Origin: Tupaia tana | Taxonomy: Eukaryota > Chordata > Mammalia > Scandentia > Tupaiidae | Assembly: GCA_026018925.1 (NCBI GenBank) | Contig: JAKSZU010000016.1 | Span: forward strand, 6,244,940 to 6,308,939 | Direction: 5' to 3' | Length of the DNA: 64,000 nt | Shown here: piece by piece, positions 21,798 through 33,642 of the stretch | Layout: each line of letters begins with the position of its first letter | Position numbering within the stretch: the first letter of the stretch is position 1 | Program-made: the position numbers and the translations under genes | The notes under the pieces: generated by a model | Told to the model about the DNA's origin: nothing | The model's input: the letters and a program-made list of their open reading frames with translations, nothing else | The model's database searches: none

Positions 21798-23967
21798 ATA
21801 ATGGATTCTATAGCCACCACTACTAGCCATTCCAGAGACACTGTAAGGAGGACATTTTACTGGGGTCAGAAGGCTTTCTTTCAGATAACCCTGTTCTCTT
21901 GGTTTAAGTACGGTGTGGTTTTGGTGGTAGTGGTTTTGCACTGCAAACAGTGGAAACTAACCTGGATTATTTAATTTACTTCCATTTAAAATGATGTCTA
22001 ACACAGATAGCAAGTTTACTTTTGCTTCTAACATTGCATGTTAAACCGTTTGGATGGGCTTTAAAATAATAAATATAACTATTTTGTGTGTGACAAGGCA
22101 GACTTTTCTGCAGAGGTAAGTCCTGTCATATACATTATACTTTAGACTCAGTAATATAGGACTTTTTTTTTCTTTATTTTTTGTTCCTCCCTTAAAATTC
22201 TTAAGTATTAAATATTATATTTACTTAGTGCATTATTTTAAAGACACTTAATTAAATGACAATTTATTTTCCCATCGTATTTCAAGGGATGGGTAGCACT
22301 GGCCTCACGTACAGACAGGAGGATAGCAGTAGGAGTCTGAGTTACTCACACGCTGACTTTTTGGGGAGGTGGCTGTGGCTTTTCAAGAGTCATTTCCTGA
22401 CTCCTGTGTCAAGGTGTCTGCTGTACTGTCTGCATAGTCACATGTTAGCTCCAGTGGCATTGCAGCTCGGAGTTTGGTACCTGTGGGATCCCAAGTTCCC
22501 CGCTGTGTCTCGAACAACTGATCAGGTTGTGTTTGGAGGCGTCAGGGTGAGGGTGTGGTGGGGTCTCTCAGGACCCAGCCTAGGACCCCTACTGGACTCA
22601 GGGCCCGCCCTCGGCGGGGCAGGATGCAGACTCCCACAGCACACGGGGCCGCCCTGCCTTGGCCCTGCCTTCCCGGCTGGTCTCTCTCCCCCACACCTCA
22701 GAACGTCACCCCCACAGCACACTCGCAAACTTCTGAACTCCATTTCTTCAGAAGTACACCACTATTTTCCTTATACCTTGGCTTTGCATAAATTTCTCTT
22801 TACCTTTTAATAATTATTGGTAGTCAGTTTCACTGTGAAAATATTACTAATCTCAGATGAAGTTGATTTTTTCTTATGCTGTTCCCATACTGTGTACTTA
22901 GTTCTGTTTTGTACTATGAGAACGCCTTTTTCTCATGGTTGTCATGCACCAAACCATACCTTTATCGAGGGCAGAAATTGGGGCAATAAGAGGTCCAAAT
23001 ATACTCTGTAGGGATGTGTGAGTAAAATTTAAAAAATTACCTTTAGATGCTTTCTATAAATATCTTTAAGTGACTTGCAAGTAACTGTATAATGAAGTAT
23101 AAAACGACAGTATTTAAAAAATCTTAATTTTTTGCCTAAAAGGTTATTTCCCTGATCGTTAACAAATATTTTGATTTAATATGTACCTATACTTTCCTCT
23201 GATAAGGGTTATTTTGCCCATTTCTCCATTGGCTTTCAAACCTGCTTTTGTTAAAAACAGGAGAAAAAAGTGCTATAGCAGATCATTAAATACAGCACTT
23301 AACATAAGGGCTTTCCAAGAAAATGGTGTTATGGCTTCTGTGTTCTTTTCCCACCTAGTATGTCACTGTGCCCATGCATTTTTGGATCATAAAAGATCTC
23401 GAGTTTACGGCTTGGTGTCACTTGCTGGGCTTAATTTCAATACTCTTCACTGGAGTGAGGACTGCGGTAGCACGGTTGCCGTTAAGCAACAGCGACTTCC
23501 CGAAGAATGGTCATTACCTTAGTGGACATTCTGAGCGTATCTGGCAGTGTGGCGTGGTGTCGGCAGCGGGCCCTCAGTGACGTCCTGACCGCCTCACCCA
23601 GGACCCCGAAGTTCGTGGGCAAGCCCCAGGCGCCTCCTCCCTGAAGCTGTGATGAAAGCCCAGGATTCCCGTAGTGATTAGTGTGCCCTCCGTGCTGTGA
23701 AGGGAGGAGAATCAGGACGTGGTAGGAGCAACGTTACTGCCTCCTCACGACAGGCACAGCCAGTTAGAAGGACAGAAACCGCGGTCGCCACGCAGTCCTT
23801 GCTGTGGGGGCGTCCCTCGCCCTGTGATGGTGGAAGGACTAGGGAGAGGCTGCAGTGCCAGGTGACGGGGACATCATCAGCCACGTAGAGCAAAGCTCTC
23901 GGTTTTTGTTTGAGCATAAGCCACTCCTAGTACCCTTTTAAATATTGTGCTATCTGGACAGGTGAAA
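21798..23967. other. Repeat-poor part of the last ITGB1 intron
   Basis: About 2.2 kb without a recognised SINE or L1, unusual for this gene. GC-richer blocks at 22490-22740 and 23430-23880 contain chance open frames but no homology I recognise and no paired splice sites. A cagaggtaagt at 22111-22121 resembles a donor preceded by an acceptor-like tract. Confidence 0.5.
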
Positions 23968-23980
23968 TGGAAATGACTTC

Positions 23981-24162
23981 CTTTTTTAAATATTTATTTA
24001 TTTACATTTGTTATTATTATTATCATCATTTTTTAATTTGATCAGAACGAAAGAGAGAGAAAGGGAAAGTGAGAAAGCAAGCCGCCAGGTCCAGGACTCT
24101 AACCGAGGTCGGCCATGTGGGAGTCCATCGCCTTTAACCACCATGCCACCTGCTGGCCCCCC
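23981..24162 (-). mobile_element. SINE type C with 13-bp TSD
   Basis: TSD tggaaatgacttc at 23968-23980 and 24163-24175. Short form, 88 bp upstream of the terminal exon. Confidence 0.85.
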
Positions 24163-24250
24163 TGGAAATGACTTCTTAAAATGACTGCTCAGTTTTGACT
24201 TGCACCTGATTTTTTTAGTCCCTGATCATTTTTCTCACTTTTTTTTTTAG

Positions 24251-24316
24251 GGTGAAAATCCTATTTATAAGAGTGCAGTGACAACCGTGGTCAATCCGAA
24301 GTACGAGGGGAAATGA
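24251..24316 (+). CDS. ITGB1: Integrin beta-1, terminal coding exon (beta-1A tail)
   Basis: Twenty-one codons plus stop, after a strong acceptor (cacttttttttttag). The peptide is GENPIYKSAVTTVVNPKYEGK, here quoted as GENPIYKSAVTT and VVNPKYEGK. It carries the two NPxY motifs, NPIY for talin and NPKY for kindlin, and the TT between them. It looks identical to the common mammalian beta-1A tail. The preceding intron is 9.4 kb and holds exon D plus many repeats; a type C SINE ends 88 bp upstream of the exon. Confidence 0.97.
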   Translation, partial: GENPIYKSAVTTVVNPKYEGK

Positions 24317-24548
24317 TCGCCACATGGGACAACTTGACGACGACGAATGCGAAGTCGTTTCCGTAGTCACAGGAGGTAGCTTGGGGCAGAGTTGCCGCGA
24401 TTCAACTCGTGCAAACTTTGGAAATGTACAATATGTATAATGTTAAAATTTTTTTTTTTTATTATTTTGAAAATAATGTTATAATCCATGCCAGGGACTG
24501 ACAAAAGACTTGAGACAGGATGGTGATCCTGTCAGCGAAGGTCACATT

Positions 24549-24555
24549 GTGCCTT
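24549..24555 (+). promoter_or_regulatory. ITGB1: miR-124 seed match GTGCCTT in ITGB1 3' UTR
   Basis: A 7-mer complementary to the miR-124 seed, within ttgtgcctttgg. miR-124 repression of ITGB1 is described in neural tissue. Seed matching alone is weak evidence. Confidence 0.45.
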
Positions 24556-24933
24556 TGGACCTTTTCTTCCTACTCTGTTGAAATCAAGCTTTCACTAATG
24601 AAGTGGTATTTCTGGAGGGACGGAAAGGGCAGTAGTTAAAGCTGTGAGCGCGACGGGAGTGTCTAGTAATCATGTATGAGACTGACATTTAGCTTTACAG
24701 ATATGTCAGTTTTCAGTTATCCCGAATCCAAAGCACATGTCCTGCTAGCTAGTGTAGGATTGTTTTCTGCCCATCCTTTTGCAGTTTGCCTATTAGACAC
24801 GACTGACGACATATCTGAGAGAGGAACATGTTGAGGATCACTGGTGTAAAATAGCTTCAGAGTATTGAGTCTTCAGAGGCCGTGGAGAACATTGAGAACG
24901 CTAGGAAGGAGAACCAATAGCTTTAAACCCTGT

Positions 24934-24940
24934 GTGCCAT
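24934..24940 (+). promoter_or_regulatory. ITGB1: miR-183 seed match GTGCCAT in ITGB1 3' UTR
   Basis: A 7-mer complementary to the miR-183 seed. ITGB1 has been reported as a miR-183 target. Conservation across species would need an alignment. Confidence 0.4.
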
Positions 24941-25141
24941 TCTGAGAGTCACATAATCTCAGTAACTTTTATGCCTTCTATCAGTTCAAGCCTTGGATTA
25001 AAAGAACTGGGAAATATTTTGCTAAAAAGTCCTTGATTTAGCACTATTTACATAAAGGCCTTAATTTCTGTAGTATTTGCTGAATGGGGACCTTTGGGAT
25101 TGAATTAATGTTATCTTATTGTTTTTATTTTGTTTAATGCC

Positions 25142-25148
25142 TGGTGCT
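25142..25148 (+). promoter_or_regulatory. ITGB1: miR-29 seed match TGGTGCT in ITGB1 3' UTR
   Basis: A 7-mer complementary to the miR-29 seed near the 3' end of the UTR. miR-29 regulation of ITGB1 and other matrix/adhesion genes is known from the literature. Confidence 0.45.
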
Positions 25149-25456
25149 TTTTATCACCTCTCCTAGTCTTTTTGTTCGCAGTTTAGGGGTCAGACTTTCT
25201 TTTTCCTCAGTACTGTTTCTTTGAAGTTCTAGCTGTAAGCGCGCCTGTTTAATGAACACGTGAAGCTGTGCTCGGCTTCTGCAGCAGCTCCGCCCACGCC
25301 AGTCTGCCTTCCGGTGAGCGCCGTAACAAACCACTGTGTTTACCTCTCACCTTGGAGCTGTCCCTCTTGTTTCGTACTAGTCACGTTCTTGTTTTAAGTG
25401 CCTTTTAATTTTAACAGTTCACTTTTTACAATGCTATTTACTGAAGTTATTTATTA

Positions 25457-25462
25457 AATAAA
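25457..25462 (+). promoter_or_regulatory. ITGB1: ITGB1 polyadenylation signal AATAAA
   Basis: A canonical AATAAA in the context ttattaaataaaaatgcc. Cleavage is expected about 10-25 nt downstream, near 25475-25485. Sequence beyond it turns into unrelated intergenic DNA and a young SINE from 25784. Confidence 0.85.
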
Positions 25463-25783
25463 AATGCCTAAAATACCTACCTTGGATGTTTGAGCTCTGT
25501 ACTGATTCATTTGGCCAGCTGTCTGCGTGGAATCTCTTTCTAAGTTAAAGGGGCCGAGGATAAAACCGTTCTGGCTAGTGGGTATTTTGCTTGAGAAGCT
25601 AAAACATACTTTCTTAACATTTATTTTTAAAAAGATGTGCTAGGGACATAAGGGGAGTGGGGTGGTAAAATACAGACTTAGGAAGACTATCTTTGGGCTC
25701 TCTAAAGGAGTATTGGAAAGATGGTCACCTCTCCAGTGCTGGAAGGTCGATTTCTTCCCTACATTAAACAGGGTTAACTTTTT

Positions 25784-26043
25784 TTTTTTTTTTGGAGAGG
25801 TTTTTCGCTATAGGGCGCGTGCGCTCGCCAGACAGAGAGAGACATAGAGACAGAAAGCGAGAAATCACCCCCCAGGGGTATGGTCACGCCGCAATCCCTT
25901 CTCCTCCATTCTCCTCTCGGGATCTTGGGCACGCACGCACACGCGCCCGGCGTGAGTTGTAAGCCACCGGGTCCGAGACACGAACCGCGGTCGACTACGT
26001 GGGAGTCCTGCGACATAGCCATTACGCTAACTGCTGGTTCCCC
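25784..26043 (-). mobile_element. SINE type A with 18-bp TSD, first element past ITGB1
   Basis: Perfect TSD aaacagggttaacttttt at 25766-25783 and 26044-26061. Many CpGs are retained, consistent with a recent insertion. Confidence 0.9.
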
Positions 26044-26314
26044 AAACAGGGTTAACTTTTTACGAGTACCGATTTAGAGCGATTACCCGAAGCTGGAAAT
26101 CATATCATTTTATCTAAACATGGATGGGATTATCGCTTTTCTGATAAGGAAAATTTTATTTTCATTAGGCTTTGGTTTATTTCTGTTCAGAAGTATATAT
26201 CCATAAACAATACTTCTGATAAATTTATTAAAAGAAATATATATTCCTTCTTCAAACATACAACACATGTCAGTATGATAGGGCGGTTAGGACACAGTGT
26301 TGAAAGATTCAGCA

Positions 26315-26575
26315 TGGGGCCACGGTGGTGGTTAGGGTGCTGGATCCCACGTGGCCAACAGCACAGTTCCAGTCCCAGCCCCAAGGGCTTGAAGAACACA
26401 CCAGGCACGTGTACGTGCGTGTCCAGAATCCTGAGAGGGGAATGGAGGAGATGGGATTATGGTGTGGCCATCCACCTTTGGGGGGTGATTTCTCTCTCTT
26501 TTTCTGTCTGTGTCTCTGTAGTGAATGTGTGCTCCCTATGGCAAAAATCTAAAATAAACTAATAAATAAATAAAA
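26315..26575 (+). mobile_element. SINE type B
   Basis: Sense copy starting ggggccacggtggtggttag and ending in (AATA)n. Confidence 0.78.
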
Positions 26576-27434
26576 AGTTTCAACCTTACATTTAGAGTGC
26601 CCCCAATATCACTGTTCGTGTATATATAAACTTTTTAAAATCTGATTCTACCTGAATGTACCTCCTAGCTTAAACAAAAGGCTTTGAAGCATGAATTACA
26701 CACTTTTTTCTAGTTTATAAGATCCCCGAGAAGATGTGCCATCCTGCTCCTGTGTCCGTCCGTGCGCTGCCCCGTCCCAGTTCCCACGTCCAGGCTCGGG
26801 CTTGCTCTTTGTTTACTTGTGCCTTAGGCATAAGCAATTGGACTGAATTCCACGATTCTGCTCAGAACTCTGTCCTTACAAGATTTTGAAAAAAATACCA
26901 CACAAACGAAACCTCCTTTCTTATATGTACATACTTTCCTGGCATATGTCCTCGAGGCTGAAATATAGTGAACTTTTAGATTTTATATTATGATTTATAA
27001 TAAGCAAAGTTTTCCGACTATAGAAATCCCATTGTTGGAATCTAGAGGGACTATATAGAGTTTATTTCTGATACTGACTATAAGAACATTGATACTTAAA
27101 TAATTTTAGGCTTGAAATTGGCAATTTCAAATTGCAGTGCAAGAGATTGTTATTTACATACACACACACACACACACACACGTACCATACTGAGATACTT
27201 TGAAGTCATATGGAAGTTTGACTAAAATGTTCTTTATTTTCCCCGTAACAACACATTTTGATACCTACGGAACTTTGGCACAAAGAGTCCTTGAAAGCAA
27301 AATAATAATTAAAATGTTTTCATTCCGACCATATTAAACATTTTCTGAGTGTTAGTTGTCATAACTATATAATTTGATCAGTCCCACATATCAACATAGA
27401 CATTCTGTAATGATTCTCTGACATTTTACAAAGT
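26576..27434. other. Intergenic, AT-rich, with a (CA)n at 27158-27182
   Basis: No element recognised apart from the microsatellite. Confidence 0.5.
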
Positions 27435-27693
27435 TCTTTTTTTTTTTTATAGAGAAATTTTTACTAGGGCACATGCACTCACCGAAGAGACAGAGAAAAA
27501 CAGAAAGCGAGAAATCATCCCCCAGAGGGGATGGCCACGCTGCAATTTCTTCTCCTCCATTTTCCTCTTGAGATTTTGGATATGCACACAGACTCGCCCT
27601 GTGTGAGTTTTAAGCTGCGGGACCCAGGACTCAAACCTCGGTTGACTATGTGGGGATCCAGCGACGTAACCATTATGCCATCTGCCAATCTCC
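27435..27693 (-). mobile_element. SINE type A, diverged
   Basis: Antisense copy; head reads gacgtaaccattatgccatc. Older than most type A copies. Confidence 0.77.
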
Positions 27694-28336
27694 CAAGTTT
27701 ATTCTTTTGTAAAGTGTTACTCTGTGAATTTCCTTGATAGAGACGCTCGGATAGACTTTGTGTCACGAGAAAAATCCATAATACCACTTCAGAAATTACA
27801 GATGGTCAACTTTTAATTCACCCTGGAATGGGCAGAGCTTCTCTCTGTTGCTTAGTAGCGTCTGAGAGGTAACCTGAGTCGAGGCCTTTGGTCTTTATTG
27901 CCTGTTTCCTTGAAGGCCTAGACATTTCTGTTCTAGTATGCTCAGAGATGTTCAGAAGCAGAAAGAGTATCTCTAGGACCCGTCAAACGCCTATAAATAT
28001 ATTTCACTGGCTCTTTAGAATATGTCCTAGGGCTCTTCTACTATGTAAGTACAGGTGGAATGACTTCTGAATGATCAGTGGGAGCAAATTTTTCAGTTGT
28101 ATTAGTCAAGCCTCCGCTGATACAAGGGCAATATGTTATATAAAGTGGTACGTCTGGAGTCCAACACACTAGAAACCATGAGACAAACCTTCCTTGTTTA
28201 AGTCTTACTGATAATGATAACCCATACGTTCACTTCTTTCTACAGTCCCTCTGATTCTTCACTGGGTTTTAACTATATTATCTATATTAACTACCATGAT
28301 CTCTATTAATACATTATCTGTATTAACTATCATATG
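27694..28336. other. Intergenic, no recognised element
   Basis: Nothing recognised on either strand. Confidence 0.5.
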
Positions 28337-28478
28337 AATTTTTTTTTAGTTTTTTATCGTTATTTATTATTTATACATTCAATAACTATATGTCATTTAG
28401 ATTGTGAAGAGATTTTACCCACCCTGATATATGCCCCACACCAGGTGAGTTGAGAACACTATATATGGCATCATGAAT
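28337..28478 (-). mobile_element. Truncated L1 3' UTR
   Basis: T-run then tacattcaataactatatg, cattt agattgtgaag-type sequence equivalent to 53755-53850. Possible TSD atcatatgaa-like on both sides. Confidence 0.6.
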
Positions 28479-28639
28479 ATCATATATGAACATTTTAAGG
28501 GTATAGAGTTTTCATTAAAAGTCAGTAGTGAGAATTTATTTCATTTTATTTGACTTTCATTCTACTTACTCTGGGTTTACTTGCTTATTAGCACTAATTC
28601 CAAAGTAGACTGCTGTATTAAATAAGAGTTACGGTCAGA

Positions 28640-30185
28640 TATACATAGACCACCTGAGGACCAGGAACAAAAGCTGGGGAGAGGTTCTTCATGAAGTTGG
28701 GAAATTAGAGGCACCCATATAAATAGGGGAACTTAAACTACAGTCATACCCAGGCCAAGATGCATGCTCAGGAAAGCCCTGAAAAGACCCTCACACTTTG
28801 CCTCACTGAAATGTAAGCTCAGTGCAAACCTGGTAAAATGCTGGAGGAACGCCCCAGCATAGCCAGTCAGCAAAGACTGGAGAACTTTTTTTAAGCTCCT
28901 GGCATTCAAGGAAATCTTACAGAAAACACTACACGAACACGAGCAAACCGATCACGACTTCAGTGATCAGATATGACAAGGGAAGCAGTCTTAAAATAAT
29001 TTGGAAAAGTCACTAAATTAATGGACTAACATAGCCCTCAACAATCAGAACACCCCAGGGAAACCTTGGGAAGAGAAGGAATCTGATTCCAAATGTTACA
29101 TTATAATTTTCACATGTCTGGTTTTTAACAAAAAATTACAGGGCAAAGAGACAGGAAACCATGGTCCAATCGAAGGAGGAAAATAAACGGACAGAAACCA
29201 TTCCTGAGCAAGTCCAGACACTGGACTCAATACAAAGACTTTAAACTAACTTTAAATATTTAAATGGCTTAAGGAAAATGATATGTGAAAAAGTGAGAAT
29301 ATCAAATAAAGGGACATTATGAAAAAGAACCAAATTCTAGACCTAAAAGACAATGGCTAAAATGAAAAAATTCAGTCCAAGAGCTCAATAGCAGATTAGA
29401 GCAGGCAGAAAAAGGCATCAGTGAACTTGAAGCTCCTCTACTTGAAATGACTGAGTCTGTGAAGGAAGGTTAAAAAAAAGATGGAAGAAAAACGAATAGA
29501 GCCAACTGGAATTATGGGATGCAGTAAACAGACTAACACACTTTATGAGATTTGCAGAAAGAAGAGAGAGAAAAACAGAAGACACCATATTTGGAAAAAA
29601 AAAAAAAGTAAAAACCAAAATCTTCCCAAATTTGATTAAATACATGACTCTAAAATACTTGTGAGTATCCAAATAAGTAAACTCAGATTCAAAATGAGAA
29701 AGAAACCTTATAACTAAACTGTAAAAAGATAAAAAATCTCAAAAGCAGTGAGTGGAAAGTAACTCATGTGCAAGGGACCCCTCCGGCACATTTATAGCCA
29801 GTTCCGCATCAGAAAGCGCCGAGGCTAGAAGGCATGGGGCCACCTATTTATTTATTCACTTATTTTCTAAAAATTTTAGATTTAACTATAGGGTGCCTGT
29901 GCTCTCCAAAGAGATAGGGAGGGAAAGTGAGAAATCACACACACACACACACCCAGAGTTGAGGGGGTGGTAATCCTGCAACCCCTTTTGTTCCGTTCTG
30001 TCAGGATTTGGGACACACATGTACATGTGCTAACATGGTGTTCAAGCTGCCAGGTCTGGGAATCAAACCATGCAGTTGGTCTTGTAGGATCCTGCCACGT
30101 TAACCGACATGCCACTGACTGGCCCAGGATGACACATGTAAAGTGTTACAAGAAAAAAAAAAAATTCAACTAAGAGTTCTCTTGC
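28640..30185 (+). mobile_element. Old L1, 5' UTR to ORF1 region, interrupted by a SINE
   Basis: Sense-strand L1 pattern, for example caatagcagattagagcagg and catcagtgaacttgaagctc, with frames lost. The SINE at 29842-30125 splits it; the tail piece aattcaactaagagttctc is also L1-like. It may be continuous in origin with the L1 at 31140. Confidence 0.6.
29842..30125 (-). mobile_element. SINE type B with (CA)n
   Basis: Antisense copy with cacacacacacacac at 29937-29953 and a diverged head (gccactgactggccc). Confidence 0.72.
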
Positions 30186-30444
30186 AGGGTCAGCAAGTGG
30201 GATGATTTTTAAGGCACTGGATTCCCACATGTCTCACCAAGGTTTGAGTCCTGGACTCAGTGACTTGAAAATAATACCCAGCACATGTGCATGCATGCCC
30301 AAATGCTGAGAGGGGAATGAGGAAAAGGGATTGTGGTGTGGCCCTCCCCGGGGGGTGGTTTCTCACTTAAACTCTTTCTGTCTCTGTCTCCATCTCTCTC
30401 CAGTGAGCACACACACCCTATGGCAAAAACCTAAAAAAACAAAC
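30186..30444 (+). mobile_element. SINE type B
   Basis: Sense copy with acceptor-like tail of its pyrimidine tract (ctctctccagtgagc) and A-rich 3' end. Confidence 0.78.
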
Positions 30445-30964
30445 AGTATCTATGTGAGTCCACCCTCGGGGCCTGGGAATAGTTCTGGAGCTTTCGCCAT
30501 GCAGCTGCCCAGCGCTCTGGTGGCCTGGGCTCACTCCACCCACCGTGAGATTGTAGTGTAAGGCACTACATCCATCATAACAGTTAAATGCATTTCATGC
30601 GTCAACAACACGAGACAACTGGCCTTTGAGCATCTGTGAGAGAGCTGACGAGGTGGATCTCTGACATCTTTATGGAGCTTGGGAAGCAATTCATTGCAAG
30701 GGCAGGCTATTGCAGAACTCCTTCCATTCAGAAGAATGGTATGCTGTTCTCAGTGTTGAGCTGTTTCGTCACTTTCTCATTGACTACATCAGTCCATTAA
30801 TGCAATCTGAGGACATGACTAAGTGTTCTTCCACTTGAAATTCAATTGCTGTGCTGTGTTGGATTTGTATTCCTCTGGGCTGTATTCGCAGCATTGTCGC
30901 AGGTCTCTGCATCTGAGCCTGTAGGAACCTGTGTGCTGTACAGTCTGTACAGCCTGAACAGCCT
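30445..30964. other. Intergenic, no recognised element
   Basis: Non-repetitive in appearance and moderately GC-rich. No open frame of note. Confidence 0.5.
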
Positions 30965-31085
30965 CGCCTCACATGTGAGGAAGCTGAGCTAAGTAAGTGC
31001 TTTACCTGAGCCCACGCACCTGGTTAGTGGCTTTGTGTATTAGAACCCAGATTCTTTTCTCTGAATCTACTGCTCTCTCTGTGTG
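30965..31085 (-). mobile_element. MIR element
   Basis: gaggaagctgagctaagtaag then a segment reading ggttagtggctttgtgtatt and agaacccagattcttttc, the antisense MIR layout. Confidence 0.45.
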
Positions 31086-31802
31086 GTAATGTACGTGTCG
31101 ACAGTATTCATATATTAAACAAATAAAAATCATGTGCAAAATAAATAAATTTAAGAAGCTGAATATAATACCCAGGGAAGCAGTGTCTATTTATCTATCT
31201 GTTGTCTCCAAAGGGAAATGAGAAGAGAACCAAAATGATTCACTGAAACACAAAAGAGGCAGTAATGCATGAAGTGAAAGACTAAAAGGTGTAAACGTCC
31301 AGAAACCAAAAGCAAAATGATAGGCCTCCTTCCTTGTCAGTAATTCAGATGTCAGTAGGTAGATTAAGCTCCCCCAGTCAAAAGGCAGAAATCGTCAAAT
31401 TGGGTCAAAACAAAACATCTATATGATCCATAATATGCTCTCTAGAGTCACTTTAGATGCAAAGACGCAAGTAGGTGAGGATGAAAGGAAAACAGATATT
31501 CCATACAAGTAACAACCGAGAGAGGGCAGAGATGGTTATACCAATATCCACAAAGTAGTATAAGTAAAAAACGAACAAAGAAAAAGACAAAACTGTTAAA
31601 AGAGACAAAGGACAGTACATATCAAAAAAGAAGGGAGTCAAGTCATCACAAAGACAGAGCAATGACATAAATATCAGAGACCTCAAATGCATGAAGCAAC
31701 CATTGACAGGACTGAAAGGAGAGATGATAGCTCAACGGTAACAGTTGGAACGTTCAATACCCCCTTTTCAGCAACAGATAGAACATCTGTACAGACCAGG
31801 AC

Positions 31803-32018
31803 CAGCTCCATGGCACAGTGGTATCGTGAGGCCGGAGAGGCGGATCCCACATGGCGGCCTCGGGGAAACCCCGAGCCCAGTCAGCACATTCATGAGTGCC
31901 CAGGACCCAATAGGTCGAAGGGATGAAGAGTGACCAGACCCTGTGGAGAGTACGTCTCTCGCTCGCTCACTCTCTTCATGCACTCTACCATGAATAAAGG
32001 GAAAAAATAAATTAAAAT
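31803..32018 (+). mobile_element. SINE type D
   Basis: Sense copy beginning cagctccatggcacagtgg, with catgaataaagg near the 3' end. Confidence 0.6.
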
Positions 32019-33424
32019 CAGTGAGGAAATCAAGGACTTACACTATAAACCAACCAGAGCTAACACGTATGGAATCCTTGACCCAATAACAGCAGAATAT
32101 ACATTTTTTTTTAAAGAAGTACATGGAATGTCATCCAAGATAACCCTGTGTGTGAGGTCACAAAAAGTCTCAAAAATGTCAAGGATGAAATCATACAAAG
32201 CATCTCCAACCACAGGTGAATGAAGCTAGAAATCAAAAACAGGGACAGCTGGGAAATTGACAAATATATAGAAATTAAAGAGCAGACATTTAAATAACCA
32301 ATCAGTCAAAGAAAAATGACAAACTACTAGTAAATATGAAAAAACAACATACTAAAACTTACAGGATGCAACAAAGACCATGTTCAACCCCCGTCAACAC
32401 CTACATCAAATGAGAAGAACCATCTCAAATCAGTCAGCTAACTTTACACTTAGGGAAACTAAACAAATAACTAAATAAGAGCAAAAATAAGCCCAAAGCT
32501 AGCAGATGGATAAAAGATTAGAGCAGAGATCAACAAAACAGAATAAAAAATATAATCGATGAAACCAAAAGTTTATACTCTGAAAATATCCGCAAAACTT
32601 CTACATGGATTAAAAAAAAAACACAAAGTGGGAACATTAGAACTGACCTCATAGAAATAAAAAGGATTCATATAAAGGACACTGTGAACAATTTTATGCT
32701 AATTTTTGTGGTAAACCAGATGACATGAATAAATTCTTAGGAACATATCAATGACCTAAGTTGACTCAAAAAGAAATAAAAAATTTGAACAGATATTTAA
32801 GACATGAATCAGTAATCAAAACTTCCCCACAAAAAAAAGTCTAAGATGGAAGAGTTTCGTGTTTGAATTTTACCAGATATTTATATCTTTCACCAGGAAA
32901 GACAAGTGGAGGACTTTGTAACTCATTGGAATTCAGGCTAAAATTAACCTGATGCCAAAGCTAAAGGTATCTCAGGGGGAAAAAAAAAATAGACCAATAT
33001 CCCTTATGAGTGTAGATGTTAACATTCTCATAAAAATACTAGCAATATGAATCTAACAGCACATTAACAGAATTATACACCATGACCAAATGGGATTTAC
33101 TCTAGGAATGCAAAGGTGACTCAAAATGTAAAAGTCAATGTAATGAATAGTAATAGTTTGACGGAAGGGAAAAAACCCTGTGTGATTATCTCAATTGATG
33201 CAGAAATACATTTGACAGAACTCAACACCTGTTCATGATAAAAATGCTCAACATACTAGAAAAACAAAATTAACTCAATAAAATATAAAATTTTATTAGC
33301 CTAATTAATACAATTTTCAAATATGGTAAGTTCACAATGAACATACTCAGTGGTAAAGACAGAGGTCAGGAATAAGACAGGTTCCCCACGTTGACCACTT
33401 CTGCTCTACATAGTACAAGACCTG

Positions 33425-33642
33425 GGGGCCAGCAGGTGTCATGGAGGCTAAGGTGGCGGGGTCTCACATGGCTGACTGCAGTCAAGGCCGGATCCAGTGG
33501 CTGAAACAGCAGGCAGGAGCAGGTGAGCTGTGTGCCCAGAACCCTGAGAGGAGGAGCATCAGTATGGCCATCCTCTGCCTAGGGAGTGACTTCTCACTTC
33601 GTCTCTCTCTTTCTCTCCAGAACAATTAGGCAAGGAAAATAA
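33425..33642 (+). mobile_element. SINE type B
   Basis: Sense copy starting gggggccagcaggtgtcatg; pyrimidine tract ends tctctccag. Confidence 0.75.

Larger units (their letters stand above)
24317..25480 (+). other. ITGB1: ITGB1 3' untranslated region
   Basis: About 1.16 kb from the stop to just past the polyadenylation signal. It is free of SINEs, unlike the introns and the flanking intergenic DNA, which fits purifying selection on the mRNA. AT-rich blocks alternate with conserved-looking stretches. Seed matches for miR-124, miR-183 and miR-29 are visible and are listed separately. Confidence 0.85.

Noticed and set aside
22256-22810. 184-codon frame in the last ITGB1 intron
   Set aside because: Long only because the region is GC-rich at its centre. 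No domain, no paired splice sites and no recognised homology.
14891-24250. Search for a beta-1C exon
   Set aside because: No segment in frame after exon 9 resembled the beta-1C tail; as far as I recall that variant is not widely conserved.
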